A DNA stretch of 64,000 nucleotides from positions 890,376 through 954,375 of the forward strand of contig NZ_WRXL01000001.1 of the NCBI RefSeq assembly GCF_010119195.1, in the 5' to 3' direction. Shown piece after piece: positions 34,548 through 43,149 of the stretch. The notes beneath the pieces were generated by a model. That model was given only the letters and a program-made list of their open reading frames with translations. It did no database searches and was not told the DNA's origin. Every line of letters begins with the position of its first letter. Within the stretch, counting starts at the first letter, position 1. Source of the DNA: Haloarcula salina. GTDB lineage: Archaea > Halobacteriota > Halobacteria > Halobacteriales > Haloarculaceae. A program made the position numbers and the translations under genes.

Positions 34548-35338
34548 CGTCGCACCTCGTCGCCGCAGAGGGCGGCCTCGGAGCGTTCCTGGCGTTCGAG
34601 GTCGCCGATGGACTGCGCACCGCCGTCGGTAACGACCCCGCTCTCGTCGGCCGCTTCGAGGAACGCGTCGGTGGCCTGCTCGACGCGGGCGTCGGGTCGC
34701 TCGGCGTAGGCCAGCGTGTAGTAGTCTCGCTCGTCGATGTCGGTCGGGTCGTCGGTGACGACCGTCTCGCCCTGCTCCATGAACAGCCGGCGGCCGTACA
34801 CCACGTCGTAGCCGGCCTCGGTCAGGCCCTCGTGAGTGGCCGGCGCGTCGGTCACCTTGAACAGAATCATTCGGTCGGGACCGGTCGGCGACGCGCCCTG
34901 ATCGGCCTCCCGCAGGGCGAGGCTGGAGCCGGCGGTGACCTCGACGCCCAGCGCGGTGGCGAACGCCGTCACCGCGCTGACGCCGGGGACGACTTCGAGG
35001 TCGACCGCGGGGTGAAACGCCGCGAGCGTCCGCCGGAGGTGACCGAACGTCGAGTAGACGTTCGGATCGCCCAGCGTGACGAAGGCGGCGTCGCCGTCGC
35101 GGGCGGTCGGCGCGATCTCCGCGGCGGCCTCCTTCCACGCCGCGCGCAGTTTCTCCTCGTCGCGCGTCATCGGGAAGTCGAGGTCGCCGATCCGCGATTC
35201 CGGGACGTGCTCGGTCGCGACCGAGCGGGAGAGTCGACCCGGCGAGTACACCACGTCGGCCGACTCCAGCGCGCGCTTGCCACGGACCGTCACGAGGTCG
35301 GGCTGACCGGGACCGAGGCCGACGCCGTAGAGCGTCAT
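34544..35338 (-). CDS. cbiL: Cobalt-precorrin-2 C20-methyltransferase CbiL
   Basis: 264 residues starting MTLYGVGLGPGQPDLVTVRG. The motifs FVTLGDPNVYSTFGHLRRTL and EVVPGVSAVTAFATALGVEV match CbiL/CobI. It adds the C20 methyl group to cobalt-factor II. It overlaps cbiT upstream and cbiF downstream by 4 bp each. Confidence 0.92.
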   Translation of the reverse strand: MTLYGVGLGPGQPDLVTVRGKRALESADVVYSPGRLSRSVATEHVPESRIGDLDFPMTRDEEKLRAAWKEAAAEIAPTARDGDAAFVTLGDPNVYSTFGHLRRTLAAFHPAVDLEVVPGVSAVTAFATALGVEVTAGSSLALREADQGASPTGPDRMILFKVTDAPATHEGLTEAGYDVVYGRRLFMEQGETVVTDDPTDIDERDYYTLAYAERPDARVEQATDAFLEAADESGVVTDGGAQSIGDLERQERSEAALCGDEVRR

Positions 35339-35973
35339 CGCTCGCCTCCGTCGACCGCGTTGCCGTCGGCCGTCTCTGCGGTACTCGGACTGCCGCCGCT
35401 CGTTCCGCCACAGCCGTCAGCGGCCACGTCCGCGCTCGCGCTGCCGACGAGCATGTAGACGGGATTCTCGGAGTCGAAGCTGGTCGCGCCGGCGAGCTCG
35501 TAGCCGTGACTCACCTGGAACTGGACGACCTCTTCCAAGATGTCTCGCTCGCGGAAGGCCTCGGTCGCCGCGCCGGCGACCTCCAACCGCGAGACGTTCA
35601 TGACGATTCGGTCGACGCCGGTCTCGACGGCGTGGTCGAGGACGGCCTCGTAGTTGCGCGAGCCGCCGAGAAAGAGCGCGTCGGCGTCGTCGGGCAGGCC
35701 CTCGGGGGCCTCGGCCTCGCGCAGTTCGACGGCGGCGCTGGTGTCGTTCGCCGCGAGGTTCTCGCGGGTCACGTCGAGTCGACCGGCCTTGCGTTCGAGC
35801 GCAGTGACCCGCCCGGCCCGGCGCGCCGCCTCGATGGTGACGGCCCCGGTACAGGAGCCGACCTCGACGAAGTGGTCGGACTCGCTGAGGGCGAGTTTGC
35901 TTGCGAGGACGGCCCGGACCTCCGGCTTGGTCGGGCCGGCCTTCGCGTCGTGTGGGAGCGAGACGCGTGACAT
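35335..35973 (-). CDS. cbiT: Cobalt-precorrin-6B C15-methyltransferase (decarboxylating) CbiT
   Basis: 212 residues from the ATG at 35973 (MSRVSLPHDAKAGPTKPEVR). Class I SAM fold: FVEVGSCTGAVTIEAARRAG, ALERKAGRLDVTRENL and LFLGGSRNYEAVLDHA. The C-terminal 30 residues are a Gly/Ser-rich tail with one Cys. It methylates C15 and decarboxylates the C12 acetate. First gene of the long leftward cobalamin set; a palindrome lies 33 bp upstream. Confidence 0.92.
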   Translation of the reverse strand: MSRVSLPHDAKAGPTKPEVRAVLASKLALSESDHFVEVGSCTGAVTIEAARRAGRVTALERKAGRLDVTRENLAANDTSAAVELREAEAPEGLPDDADALFLGGSRNYEAVLDHAVETGVDRIVMNVSRLEVAGAATEAFRERDILEEVVQFQVSHGYELAGATSFDSENPVYMLVGSASADVAADGCGGTSGGSPSTAETADGNAVDGGER

Positions 35974-36005
35974 CACGCTATACAACTGCGGTAGCGCGTA
36001 AAACA

Positions 36006-36028
36006 ATTTTGGTTGTATTAACCAAAAT
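36006..36028. promoter_or_regulatory. Perfect palindrome upstream of the cbiT operon
   Basis: ATTTTGGTT (36006-36014) - GTATT - AACCAAAAT (36020-36028), a perfect 9-bp inverted repeat, 33-55 bp before the cbiT ATG. On the minus strand the centre reads GGTTAATACAACC, so it may overlap BRE/TATA. It is a candidate site for a regulator of the cobalamin operon. Confidence 0.6.
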
Positions 36029-36117
36029 AGATGTGGTCGTCGGGCGCTTTGGAGACAAATCGAGTTGTGTTTTCGCTCGGACACGATCGAAACGCGTCCG
36101 TGACGGAGACGCCGTCC

Positions 36118-38175
36118 TCAGAAGTCGGGACCCGGCGCGGGGACGCCGCCGTCGTCCCCGCCGTCGAGGTCGAACTCCTCGCGCAGTTCGCGGATTCGGT
36201 CGCGGATGTCGGCGGCCAGTTCGAACTCCAGGTTGTCCGCGGCCTCGTGCATCCGCGCCTCCAGTTGCTCGACCTGCCGGGCCGCCTCGTCGGCGTCGCC
36301 GGGCCCCTCGCCCGTGACGCCGCCGGTGTCGGTCTTGCTCCCGGGGAGGTTCGTCTCGCCGACTTCCTTCTCGATGGTCGTCGGCTCGTAGCCGTGCTCC
36401 TCGTTGTACTGCTGCTGGATGCGGCGGCGGCGCTGGGTCTCCTCGATGGCCGACTGCATGGCGTCGCTGCGGTCGTCGGCGTACAGCACCACCTCGCCGT
36501 TGACGTTTCTGGCCGCGCGGCCCATCGTCTGGACGAGCGTGGTCTCCGAGCGCAGGAACCCCTCCTGATCGGCGTCGAGGATGGCGACGAGCGAGACCTC
36601 GGGGATGTCGAGTCCCTCTCGAAGGAGGTTGATGCCGACCAGCACGTCGATCTCGCCGAGGCGGAGCGAGCGGATGAGTTCGTGGCGCTCCAGCGTGTCG
36701 GTCTCGTCGTGCATGTAGGCCACGTCCACGCCGGCCTCCTCCAGGTACTCCGTGAGGTCCTCGGCCATCCGCTTGGTCAGCGTCGTGACGAGCACGCGCT
36801 CGTCGCGCTCGACGCGGTCGTCGATGCGGTCCAGCAGGTCCTCGACCTGCCCCGTCGCCGACGCGACCTCGACCGCCGGGTCGACGAGGTGCGTCGGGCG
36901 GACGATCTGTTCGACCACCTGCTCGCTGTGGTCGCGCTCGTAGTCGGCGGGCGTCGCGGAGACGTACAGCGTCCGGTCGGTCTTCTCCTCGAACTCCTCG
37001 AAGGTCAGCGGGCGGTTGTCGAAGGCCGTCGGCAGGCGGAAGCCGTTCTCGACGAGACTCTCCTTGCGGCTCTTGTCGCCCTGGAACTGCCCGCGGATCT
37101 GCGGGAGCGTCTGGTGGGACTCGTCGACGACGGTGAGGAAGTCCTCCGGGAAGTAATCCAGCAGGGTGTACGGGGCCTCGCCAGTCTCGCGGTCCGAGAG
37201 ATGGACCGAGTAGTTCTCTATCCCCGAGCAGTAGCCAGTCTCCTGCATCATCTCGATGTCGAAGGTGGTCCGCTCCTCGATGCGCTGGGCCGCGACGTGG
37301 TTGCCCTGGCGCTCGAAGTAGCGGATGCGCTGTTCGAGTAGCTCCTCGATCTCGTCGATGGCGCGCTGGAGGCGCTCCTCGGGGATGGAGTAGTGTTCGG
37401 CCGGGTGGACGAGCGCCGCCGGCTCCTCGCTCTTGACCTCTCCCTCCAGCGGGTCGACCTTCAGCATCCGGTCGATCTCGTCGCCCCAGAACTCCACGCG
37501 GATGGCGTAGCGGCCGTACATCGGGTAGATTTCGAGCGTGTCCCCGCGCACGCGGAAGGTCCCCTGCGTGAAGTCCACGTCGTTGCGCTCGTAGTTCAGA
37601 TCGACCAGCCGTTTGAGCACCTCGTCGCGGTCGATCCGCTGGCCGACTTCCAGCGAGAGGGACATGTCCACGTAGTTGCGCGGGTCGCCGAGGCCGTAGA
37701 TGGCCGACACGGAGGCGACGACGATCACGTCGTCGCGGGTGAGCAGCGAGCGCGTCGCCGAGTGGCGCAGGCGGTCGATCTCGTCGTTGATCGAGGCGTC
37801 CTTGTCGATGAACGTGTCCGTCTGCTCGACGTAGGCCTCGGGCTGGTAGTAGTCGTAGTAGGAGACGAAGTACTCGACGGCGTTGTCCGGGAACAGATTT
37901 CGGAACTCCTCGTAGAGCTGGGCCGCGAGCGTCTTGTTGTGGGCGATGACCAGCGTGGGCTTCTGGATCTCCTCGACCACCCACGAGACGGTGTTCGTCT
38001 TCCCGGAGCCGGTCACGCCGAGCAGGGTCTGTCGGTCCATGCCCTGACGGTACCCGTCGGCAAGCTGCTCGATGGCCTCGGGCTGGTCGCCGGCCGGCTC
38101 GAACGGGGCGTCGACGCGGAACGCGCGCTCGGCGTCGGGACGGTCGATGGAGAGGGGACCACCGGAGTCGCTCAT
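36118..38175 (-). CDS. uvrB: Excinuclease ABC subunit B
   Basis: 685 residues, full length. Walker A GVTGSGKT with Lys59, the damage-probing hairpin [23 protein letters not shown]-box-like [12 protein letters not shown], helicase motif [13 protein letters not shown] and a C-terminal UVR domain (about 630-665) that contacts UvrC. It verifies DNA lesions in bacterial-type nucleotide excision repair, present in haloarchaea. It is monocistronic, 145 bp upstream of the cbiT start on the same strand, and unrelated to the cobalamin genes. Confidence 0.97.
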   Translation of the reverse strand: MSDSGGPLSIDRPDAERAFRVDAPFEPAGDQPEAIEQLADGYRQGMDRQTLLGVTGSGKTNTVSWVVEEIQKPTLVIAHNKTLAAQLYEEFRNLFPDNAVEYFVSYYDYYQPEAYVEQTDTFIDKDASINDEIDRLRHSATRSLLTRDDVIVVASVSAIYGLGDPRNYVDMSLSLEVGQRIDRDEVLKRLVDLNYERNDVDFTQGTFRVRGDTLEIYPMYGRYAIRVEFWGDEIDRMLKVDPLEGEVKSEEPAALVHPAEHYSIPEERLQRAIDEIEELLEQRIRYFERQGNHVAAQRIEERTTFDIEMMQETGYCSGIENYSVHLSDRETGEAPYTLLDYFPEDFLTVVDESHQTLPQIRGQFQGDKSRKESLVENGFRLPTAFDNRPLTFEEFEEKTDRTLYVSATPADYERDHSEQVVEQIVRPTHLVDPAVEVASATGQVEDLLDRIDDRVERDERVLVTTLTKRMAEDLTEYLEEAGVDVAYMHDETDTLERHELIRSLRLGEIDVLVGINLLREGLDIPEVSLVAILDADQEGFLRSETTLVQTMGRAARNVNGEVVLYADDRSDAMQSAIEETQRRRRIQQQYNEEHGYEPTTIEKEVGETNLPGSKTDTGGVTGEGPGDADEAARQVEQLEARMHEAADNLEFELAADIRDRIRELREEFDLDGGDDGGVPAPGPDF

Positions 38176-38447
38176 TACCGGCTTCTAGGGCCGCACGGAC
38201 TTGAGCCGCGTGGTTCGGCCGACGCGGTCGACCCACGACACCGGCCGTGGGCCGGCTAGCTACCACTCACGGTGCGAGCACGTGTCTGGAAACCGACGAG
38301 CTGAGGCCCGGACGGCAGCGGGCGGTGGTTCGGTCCGCGTCGAACCCACCGACCGACATCGCTCATCAGGGGTAGGTGAGACGTTCGCACCCCGTTGGGT
38401 CCTGAACGGACACGCACCTTTATCATATCAAAAATCCGATACCGCAT

Positions 38448-39035
38448 ATGGGAGAGACTGATCCGAAAACGCCGAGCGAGAGCGTCGGGGTGCTCGCGGA
38501 GGGGAACTGGTCGGTCGGGAACTGGCTCGTCATCCTCGTGTTCGTGGTGCTGACCGTCGTCGGCGTCGCGATGACCGCCGGACTGTTCGGCGGCGACGTC
38601 CTGACGACCTCCATCGAATCGGAGACGGACGGCATCGGCATCCCGCTGGCCGTCTTCCTGTACGCGACGCTGGGCGCACTGGGCTACGTGTTCACGCGCC
38701 TGATGACCGCGCTCGACGACTACGACGAGTGGAGCGACATCGAGAACCTCGCCGAGATGGGGATGCGGATTCCCGCCGCCTGGCTGCTCGCCGCCGGCGT
38801 CTTCCAGTTCGGGAGCCTCGCGGTCGGGTCGGCGAACCTGGCCGAGTCCCAGCTGGTCACCGGCGTGCCCTTCCTCGTCGGCCTCTACGTCAACGTCGCC
38901 TACAGGTGGCTCGGCGGGCTGGCCGACCGACTGCTCGGCCGACAGTCCGGGGCCAACGCGGTCGTGACGGAGGACACCGAGTCACAGCCCGGGCAGCCCA
39001 GGGCCGACGGCGGAACGGACGGAAGCGGCCGCTGA
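38448..39035 (+). CDS. DUF-type integral membrane protein
   Basis: 195 residues with four or five hydrophobic segments: WLVILVFVVLTVVGVAMTAG, IGIPLAVFLYATLGALGYVF, AAWLLAAGVFQFGSLAVG and ESQLVTGVPFLVGLYVNVAY. A TATA-like TTTATCATAT lies at about 38419-38428, 20-29 bp upstream. The C-terminal 25 residues are polar. I do not recognise the family. Confidence 0.72.
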   Translation: MGETDPKTPSESVGVLAEGNWSVGNWLVILVFVVLTVVGVAMTAGLFGGDVLTTSIESETDGIGIPLAVFLYATLGALGYVFTRLMTALDDYDEWSDIENLAEMGMRIPAAWLLAAGVFQFGSLAVGSANLAESQLVTGVPFLVGLYVNVAYRWLGGLADRLLGRQSGANAVVTEDTESQPGQPRADGGTDGSGR

Positions 39036-39052
39036 CGCCGCTGCGTCTACCG

Positions 39053-39667
39053 TTAACAGACCGGCTTCGGGTTCACGCCGAGGTCTTCGAGCGTCCCGAC
39101 GTACTCGTCGTAGGCGGCCTGAATCACGTCGACGGCGGCCCCCTCCGCGGCGTCCCAGTCGTCGTCGCCGTCACAGACGGCGGCGAGCAGGTCGGCCGCC
39201 TCTTCGCGTAGGTCTTCCACGTCGCTGCCGGCGCTACGGAACGTGCTCGCCGTCTGTGGGTCGGCCTGCCCGGTGAAGAACCCGGTGGCCTGCTCTTTGA
39301 CCTTCTTGTCGACCAGCGCCCAGCCGACGAAACCGCCCAGTCGCTCGACCGTCCCTTCGAGGTCGTCGAGCACGTCGTGTACCGACAGCGTCCGGTCGGC
39401 CGCCTCGGCGTCGATGGCCTCGCGGCGCTCGGCCGCCCCGGCCGCGGCGTCGGCGAACAGCGCCGCCGCGCTCTCGTCGGCGTCGTCGCTCCAGGCGTCG
39501 AACGTCTCGTGTGCGGCCGCCTCGCGGGCGGCGACGGCCGCGAGCACCGCGTCGGGCTCCATCTCGCCGCGGGTGTCGGCGTACAGCGTCTTCGAGGAAC
39601 CCAGTCGCGAGAGCTCCGTCTGCTGGTCGTCCCGAACGGCGTCGATGAGATCGGCTCCGGTGGTCAT
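39053..39667 (-). CDS. Rubrerythrin/ferritin-like helical protein, uncharacterised
   Basis: 204 residues, predicted almost all helical (MTTGADLIDAVRDDQQTELS, then DAVLAAVAAREAAAHETFDA). The spacing of E and H in AREAAAHETF and GAAERREAIDAEA resembles ferritin-like four-helix proteins, but the full iron-binding E-x-x-H set is not clear. Haloarchaeal homologues carry vague names such as transcription antitermination protein. Ends VNPKPVC. Function unknown. Confidence 0.65.
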   Translation of the reverse strand: MTTGADLIDAVRDDQQTELSRLGSSKTLYADTRGEMEPDAVLAAVAAREAAAHETFDAWSDDADESAAALFADAAAGAAERREAIDAEAADRTLSVHDVLDDLEGTVERLGGFVGWALVDKKVKEQATGFFTGQADPQTASTFRSAGSDVEDLREEAADLLAAVCDGDDDWDAAEGAAVDVIQAAYDEYVGTLEDLGVNPKPVC

Positions 39668-39724
39668 AGCCCATTCTGTGACCGGCGCGGGCTTGTAACC
39701 ATCGAACCCGTCGCTGGCGAGTCA

Positions 39725-40160
39725 CGGCGGCTGAGGGGAGTAAGCCCCCTTCTGTTCGGGCCGGCATTCGGCTCAGCGGCCGCGTCCAGCGCTCGCGCGC
39801 GGCGTCGGACTACCTGTCGACGCGGCCTTGCACCGGTGAGGTTTCGCCGTTCCATCGGTCCGTCGCCGGGAGCGTGGAGCACGATTGCGCTCCACGTCGA
39901 CCGCGGGCAAGACGCCCGCAGTCGCGCGGATCGAGTCACGATCCGCGACTGCCCTCGGTGGGTTAGCTCTCCCTCGCTTCGGCCGCGATCGGGCGGCCTC
40001 GCTCGGGATTCGCGCACCTCATCGGTCCGGCGACGACGTGTCGTTTCTGTTCCAGAGCCGACGGTCTCCCGCCCCGGACTTGCGCCCGGTCACCCGTCCG
40101 ACGGGTGGGGGGACTTTCCTCATGCCTCGCGGCACGGGAGCCGGCCTCCCTCTGCCGGTC
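39725..40160 (-). ncRNA. rnpB: RNase P RNA (archaeal type A)
   Basis: On the minus strand the universally conserved GAGGAAAGTCCCCCCACC (P4/CR-I, about 40107-40124) and ACAGAAGGGGGCTTACTCC (CR-V, about 39735-39753) occur in order about 360 nt apart. The 5' end CGGCAGAGGGAG (about 40158-40147) pairs with the 3' end CTCCCCTCAGCCG to form P1. A TATA-like CTTATC at 40181-40186 is about 26 bp before the inferred start. The length near 436 nt fits haloarchaeal RNase P RNA. It processes pre-tRNA 5' ends. Ends are estimated to a few nucleotides. Confidence 0.93.
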
Positions 40161-40180
40161 AGAGATACGCGATTGCCGCC

Positions 40181-40186
40181 GATAAG
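40181..40186 (-). promoter_or_regulatory. TATA element of RNase P RNA
   Basis: CTTATC on the minus strand, centred about 26 bp upstream of the inferred RNA 5' end at 40158-40160. Confidence 0.5.
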
Positions 40187-40269
40187 GCTTACCAACCACC
40201 TTTTTCGTCGTCGGGTTTCCTCGGCCGCCGTCGGCGGCCTGTGGGAACCCTCCTCGAAAAACGTGGGCG

Positions 40270-40301
40270 AAAAATGCCGAGCGCGGCGACGCCGCGCTCG
40301 G
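40270..40301 (-). terminator. Hairpin plus T-run after the lipoprotein gene
   Basis: CCGAGCGCGGCG (40277-40288) and CGCCGCGCTCGG (40290-40301) are perfectly complementary around one base. On the minus strand this stem is followed by GCATTTTT and, 9 bp later, TTTTT. It lies about 100 bp after the lipoprotein stop and before the RNase P promoter, so it likely insulates the two. Confidence 0.55.
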
Positions 40302-40400
40302 GGAAACCGCGCCGTCGGCGCGGTATGCTCGTCGCGGGCCTTCCCTCCCCCGACGCCAGCGACGAGCCGCTGGCGCGGCCATTCGGCGGCGGAGAAGGTA

Positions 40401-41030
40401 TCATACCTCGGATAGTTCGACGGTGATGGCGTCGACGTAGTGGGTCGAGTCGCCCTCCCAGATGACGCTCGTGCCGACGGCGAGGTACAGCGTGTCCGTC
40501 GAGAGGGCGGGCGTGGTCCACTCGAACTGGTAGGCCCGCCAGCCGTCGGCGAGCCACAGCGGTTCGCGGAGGCCGCCGTAAGGCGTCTGCCCCAGCGCGG
40601 TCGTGTTGACCCCGGGACTCGGGAAGTCTTCCTCGGCCTGCGGCGGTTCGGGACCGAGGCGGACCACGGCGTCCCGGAGGGTGTTGAACGACTCCGACTC
40701 GCTCCAGAACTCGACGGTGACCGTCGCCGTGTAGCTACCGGGGGCGACCGAGATCGGGCGGACCGCCCAGCAGGTGCCGTCGTCGTAGTCGCCCTCGTTG
40801 AAGACGCTGAGGCTGCGCTCGCCGTCGTGGGCCTGTTCCGTCGAGACCTCGATGCGCCACTCGAAGTCCGGCAAGTCCACCTCAGGCCCGATGGCGGCGT
40901 CGCGCCCCCACTCTCCGAGCCCGTCTTCGAACCCCTCCTCGAAGGTCGGGCCGCGGGAGGTCCCGAGACAGCCGGCGACGCCGGAGGCGGTGACGACAGC
41001 GCCGGCGCGCAGCAGGTCACGTCGGTTCAT
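40401..41030 (-). CDS. Tat-exported lipoprotein, uncharacterised
   Basis: 209 residues from the ATG at 41030. MNRRDLLRAGAVVTASGVAG followed by Cys is a Tat signal with lipobox. The mature part is a single beta-rich domain (DGLGEWGRDAAIGPEVDL, GSYTATVTVEFWSESESFNT, HYVDAITVELSEV) resembling carbohydrate-binding or jelly-roll modules. Divergent from the next lipoprotein gene, 113 bp away. No enzyme motif seen. Confidence 0.75.
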   Translation of the reverse strand: MNRRDLLRAGAVVTASGVAGCLGTSRGPTFEEGFEDGLGEWGRDAAIGPEVDLPDFEWRIEVSTEQAHDGERSLSVFNEGDYDDGTCWAVRPISVAPGSYTATVTVEFWSESESFNTLRDAVVRLGPEPPQAEEDFPSPGVNTTALGQTPYGGLREPLWLADGWRAYQFEWTTPALSTDTLYLAVGTSVIWEGDSTHYVDAITVELSEV

Positions 41031-41143
41031 GCCTACCGATCGGGCCGCTGACATCCTAAAACGCACGGCGGCCACGCGACCGGACGGTCCGCGTCAGTTT
41101 GAGCCTCCGCAAGACGTTTTATCCGGGACGCGGCACAGCCACT

Positions 41144-41788
41144 ATGGACTGGTCCCGCAGACGCCTCCTCGCGACGGCCGCGACGGGCCTCGGCGTCGCC
41201 CTCGCCGGCTGTGATACGACCGACGACGCTCCGCCGCCGTCACCGGGGCTCGACCGCCGTCCCGTCGACGACTACGAGGTCGAACGGGTCAGAAACACCG
41301 ACGCGGTCCCGCTGTTCACCCGTGGGTCGTTCCCGACGTCGACGGACGATGCCGACAGAGAGGGCCGACCAGCCGGGAGCTACGACCACGCGTACGTCGT
41401 CTCGGAGGCAGACGTAGACGAACTCGCGTTCGCCGACGTGCCCGAGGCGAAGCGCCTCCGGTCGTTCGCCGCCGCCACCGACTTCGAGGCGGGGTCGGTG
41501 TACCTCTTTACCACGCCGGTCGGCGCGTGCTACGACGTCCGGATCGAGTCGATCTCGCTCGACCCCGACGGCGACCCGGACGGCGACTTCTGTCGGGCGC
41601 TCCGGCCGGCCGACGTGGCCTGCGACGTCGACGAGTACGACACCCTCGGGTACGCGATACGGCTTCCGGTGGCCCGCGAGCAGACGAACGGGCACAGCGG
41701 CGGGATGTCGAGTTCCTGTCGCCGGGCCCCGTCACGGGTCGCCTTCGACGCCGAACTGACGCCCCACGACGGGAGTGACGGCGAATGA
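41144..41788 (+). CDS. Tat-exported lipoprotein, uncharacterised
   Basis: 214 residues from the ATG at 41144. MDWSRRRLLATAATGLGVAL then AGC is a Tat lipoprotein signal; ACGTTTTATCC at about 41114-41124 is a TATA-like element 20-30 bp upstream, which selects this start. The mature domain contains SYDHAYVVSEADVDELAFAD and four further cysteines. The downstream gene starts 4 bp before its stop. Unknown function. Confidence 0.75.
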   Translation: MDWSRRRLLATAATGLGVALAGCDTTDDAPPPSPGLDRRPVDDYEVERVRNTDAVPLFTRGSFPTSTDDADREGRPAGSYDHAYVVSEADVDELAFADVPEAKRLRSFAAATDFEAGSVYLFTTPVGACYDVRIESISLDPDGDPDGDFCRALRPADVACDVDEYDTLGYAIRLPVAREQTNGHSGGMSSSCRRAPSRVAFDAELTPHDGSDGE

Positions 41789-43122
41789 CGGGGTCGACGC
41801 GCCGGGACCTGCTCGCCGCCTGCGGTGCGGGGCTGGCCGGCCTGGCCGGCTGTTCGGGGCTGTCGCCGTTCGAGGAGCGCGAGGAGCGCGTCGACACCGG
41901 ACGGCTCGACGGCGACCTCGCGACGGTCGCGCTGCCGGCGTCGCCGTATCCGGTTTCGGTCCCGGCCTCGCTCGGCCAGCGACACCGCGAGCGGGCCCGC
42001 GAACTGCTCGACGGCGTCCCGGACTCGCCGTCGATACCCAACGCCGCCGTGGCACAGAAGCTCGTAGAGGAGCGCGACCGGGCCGAGAACTCGCTGGAGT
42101 CGGACGGCGACGGGCGCGAGGAGTGGCCGCTCAACCGACTCGACGGCCACCGGTACGACCGGAGCGAGGCCGCGAGGGTTCGGTCGGCGTATCGCGCCGC
42201 CGTCGGCGAGGACGACGGCGACCCGCTCCGCGAGTACCGGCGAACGGTCGCGGCGAGCCGCGGGGCGTTCGAGGGAGACCTGGCGTACCGCGCGAGCGAC
42301 CCGGTGACGGCGGTGCTGGCCCACGAGCCGGTGGAGGAACTGCTCGCCGAGTGCCGCGAGACCAACCAGCCGACGCCACCGTATCCCGACGACCCGCGAA
42401 CCGAACCGTTCCGGGCCGGCGAGGCCGTCGGGACCGTCGAGCGAGGCGCGGCGGCGCTGGGCGACGCGCGACGGCTCCGAGAGCGCTACCTGCGCGCGGC
42501 GTCCGACCCGACGCCCCAGTGGGACCGTCTCGCGGTCGCCGCCGAGTCCCTGGAGCGAGCGCTCCGGTTCTCGCAGGACCGCGTCGAGGGGTACCGAGAC
42601 CCCGGCCCAGACGTCTTCGAACGAGACCTCGACGGGACGGCGGCGCGGCGGCTGTACGCCGACGCGGCCCGCGACCTCCGAACCCGAACCGAGGAGACGG
42701 AGGCGGCGGTCGACGACGCGGACTTCGCGACCGCCGTTCTCGACGCCGGGCAGGGACTCGTCGCGCTGGAGGTTCTGACGGCGGTCGTCATGGGAATCCG
42801 CGATGGCGAGTACCAGGGAGATCCGTCGCTGTCGACGGTCCGGTCGAGCGCCGAGGCGTCCGCCGCGGCCGTCGAGTCGGCCCTCGGCACGGAGCCACGG
42901 GGTCTCGCCGTTCGGCTCTGTGAGCCGGCGCTGTTCACCCATCGCTACGCGGTTCGGAGCGTCGCCAGGTACGAGCCCGACGCCGCCGAACTGCTCGCGG
43001 AGTTCCGACGCGCAGAGCTGTTGGCCAGCGCGGTCCCCGCCGCGACAGCGTTCGTCGTCGAACGACTGCGGGACGGGGAGACGGCACAGTGGGACGGCGA
43101 CGCGACTCGGCGGAGCGGGTGA
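41785..43122 (+). CDS. Tat-exported lipoprotein, uncharacterised, helical
   Basis: 445 residues, overlapping the upstream lipoprotein gene by 4 bp (ATGA). STRRDLLAACGAGLAGLAGC gives a Tat signal with lipobox. The mature part is mostly helical, with YPVSVPASLGQRHRERAREL and many Arg/Ala/Glu helices. The coupled pair probably works together on the outer cell surface. No known family recognised. Confidence 0.72.
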   Translation: MTGSTRRDLLAACGAGLAGLAGCSGLSPFEEREERVDTGRLDGDLATVALPASPYPVSVPASLGQRHRERARELLDGVPDSPSIPNAAVAQKLVEERDRAENSLESDGDGREEWPLNRLDGHRYDRSEAARVRSAYRAAVGEDDGDPLREYRRTVAASRGAFEGDLAYRASDPVTAVLAHEPVEELLAECRETNQPTPPYPDDPRTEPFRAGEAVGTVERGAAALGDARRLRERYLRAASDPTPQWDRLAVAAESLERALRFSQDRVEGYRDPGPDVFERDLDGTAARRLYADAARDLRTRTEETEAAVDDADFATAVLDAGQGLVALEVLTAVVMGIRDGEYQGDPSLSTVRSSAEASAAAVESALGTEPRGLAVRLCEPALFTHRYAVRSVARYEPDAAELLAEFRRAELLASAVPAATAFVVERLRDGETAQWDGDATRRSG

Positions 43123-43149
43123 AAATCGGAAAACGCGGCGGTCGTGACG

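Noticed and set aside
35978..38266. 762-codon frame overlapping uvrB in another frame
   Set aside because: Arg/Pro-rich out-of-frame shadow of uvrB.
40019..41020. Long frame across the RNase P RNA and lipoprotein gene
   Set aside because: The RNA's conserved blocks and the lipoprotein signal peptide explain the region.
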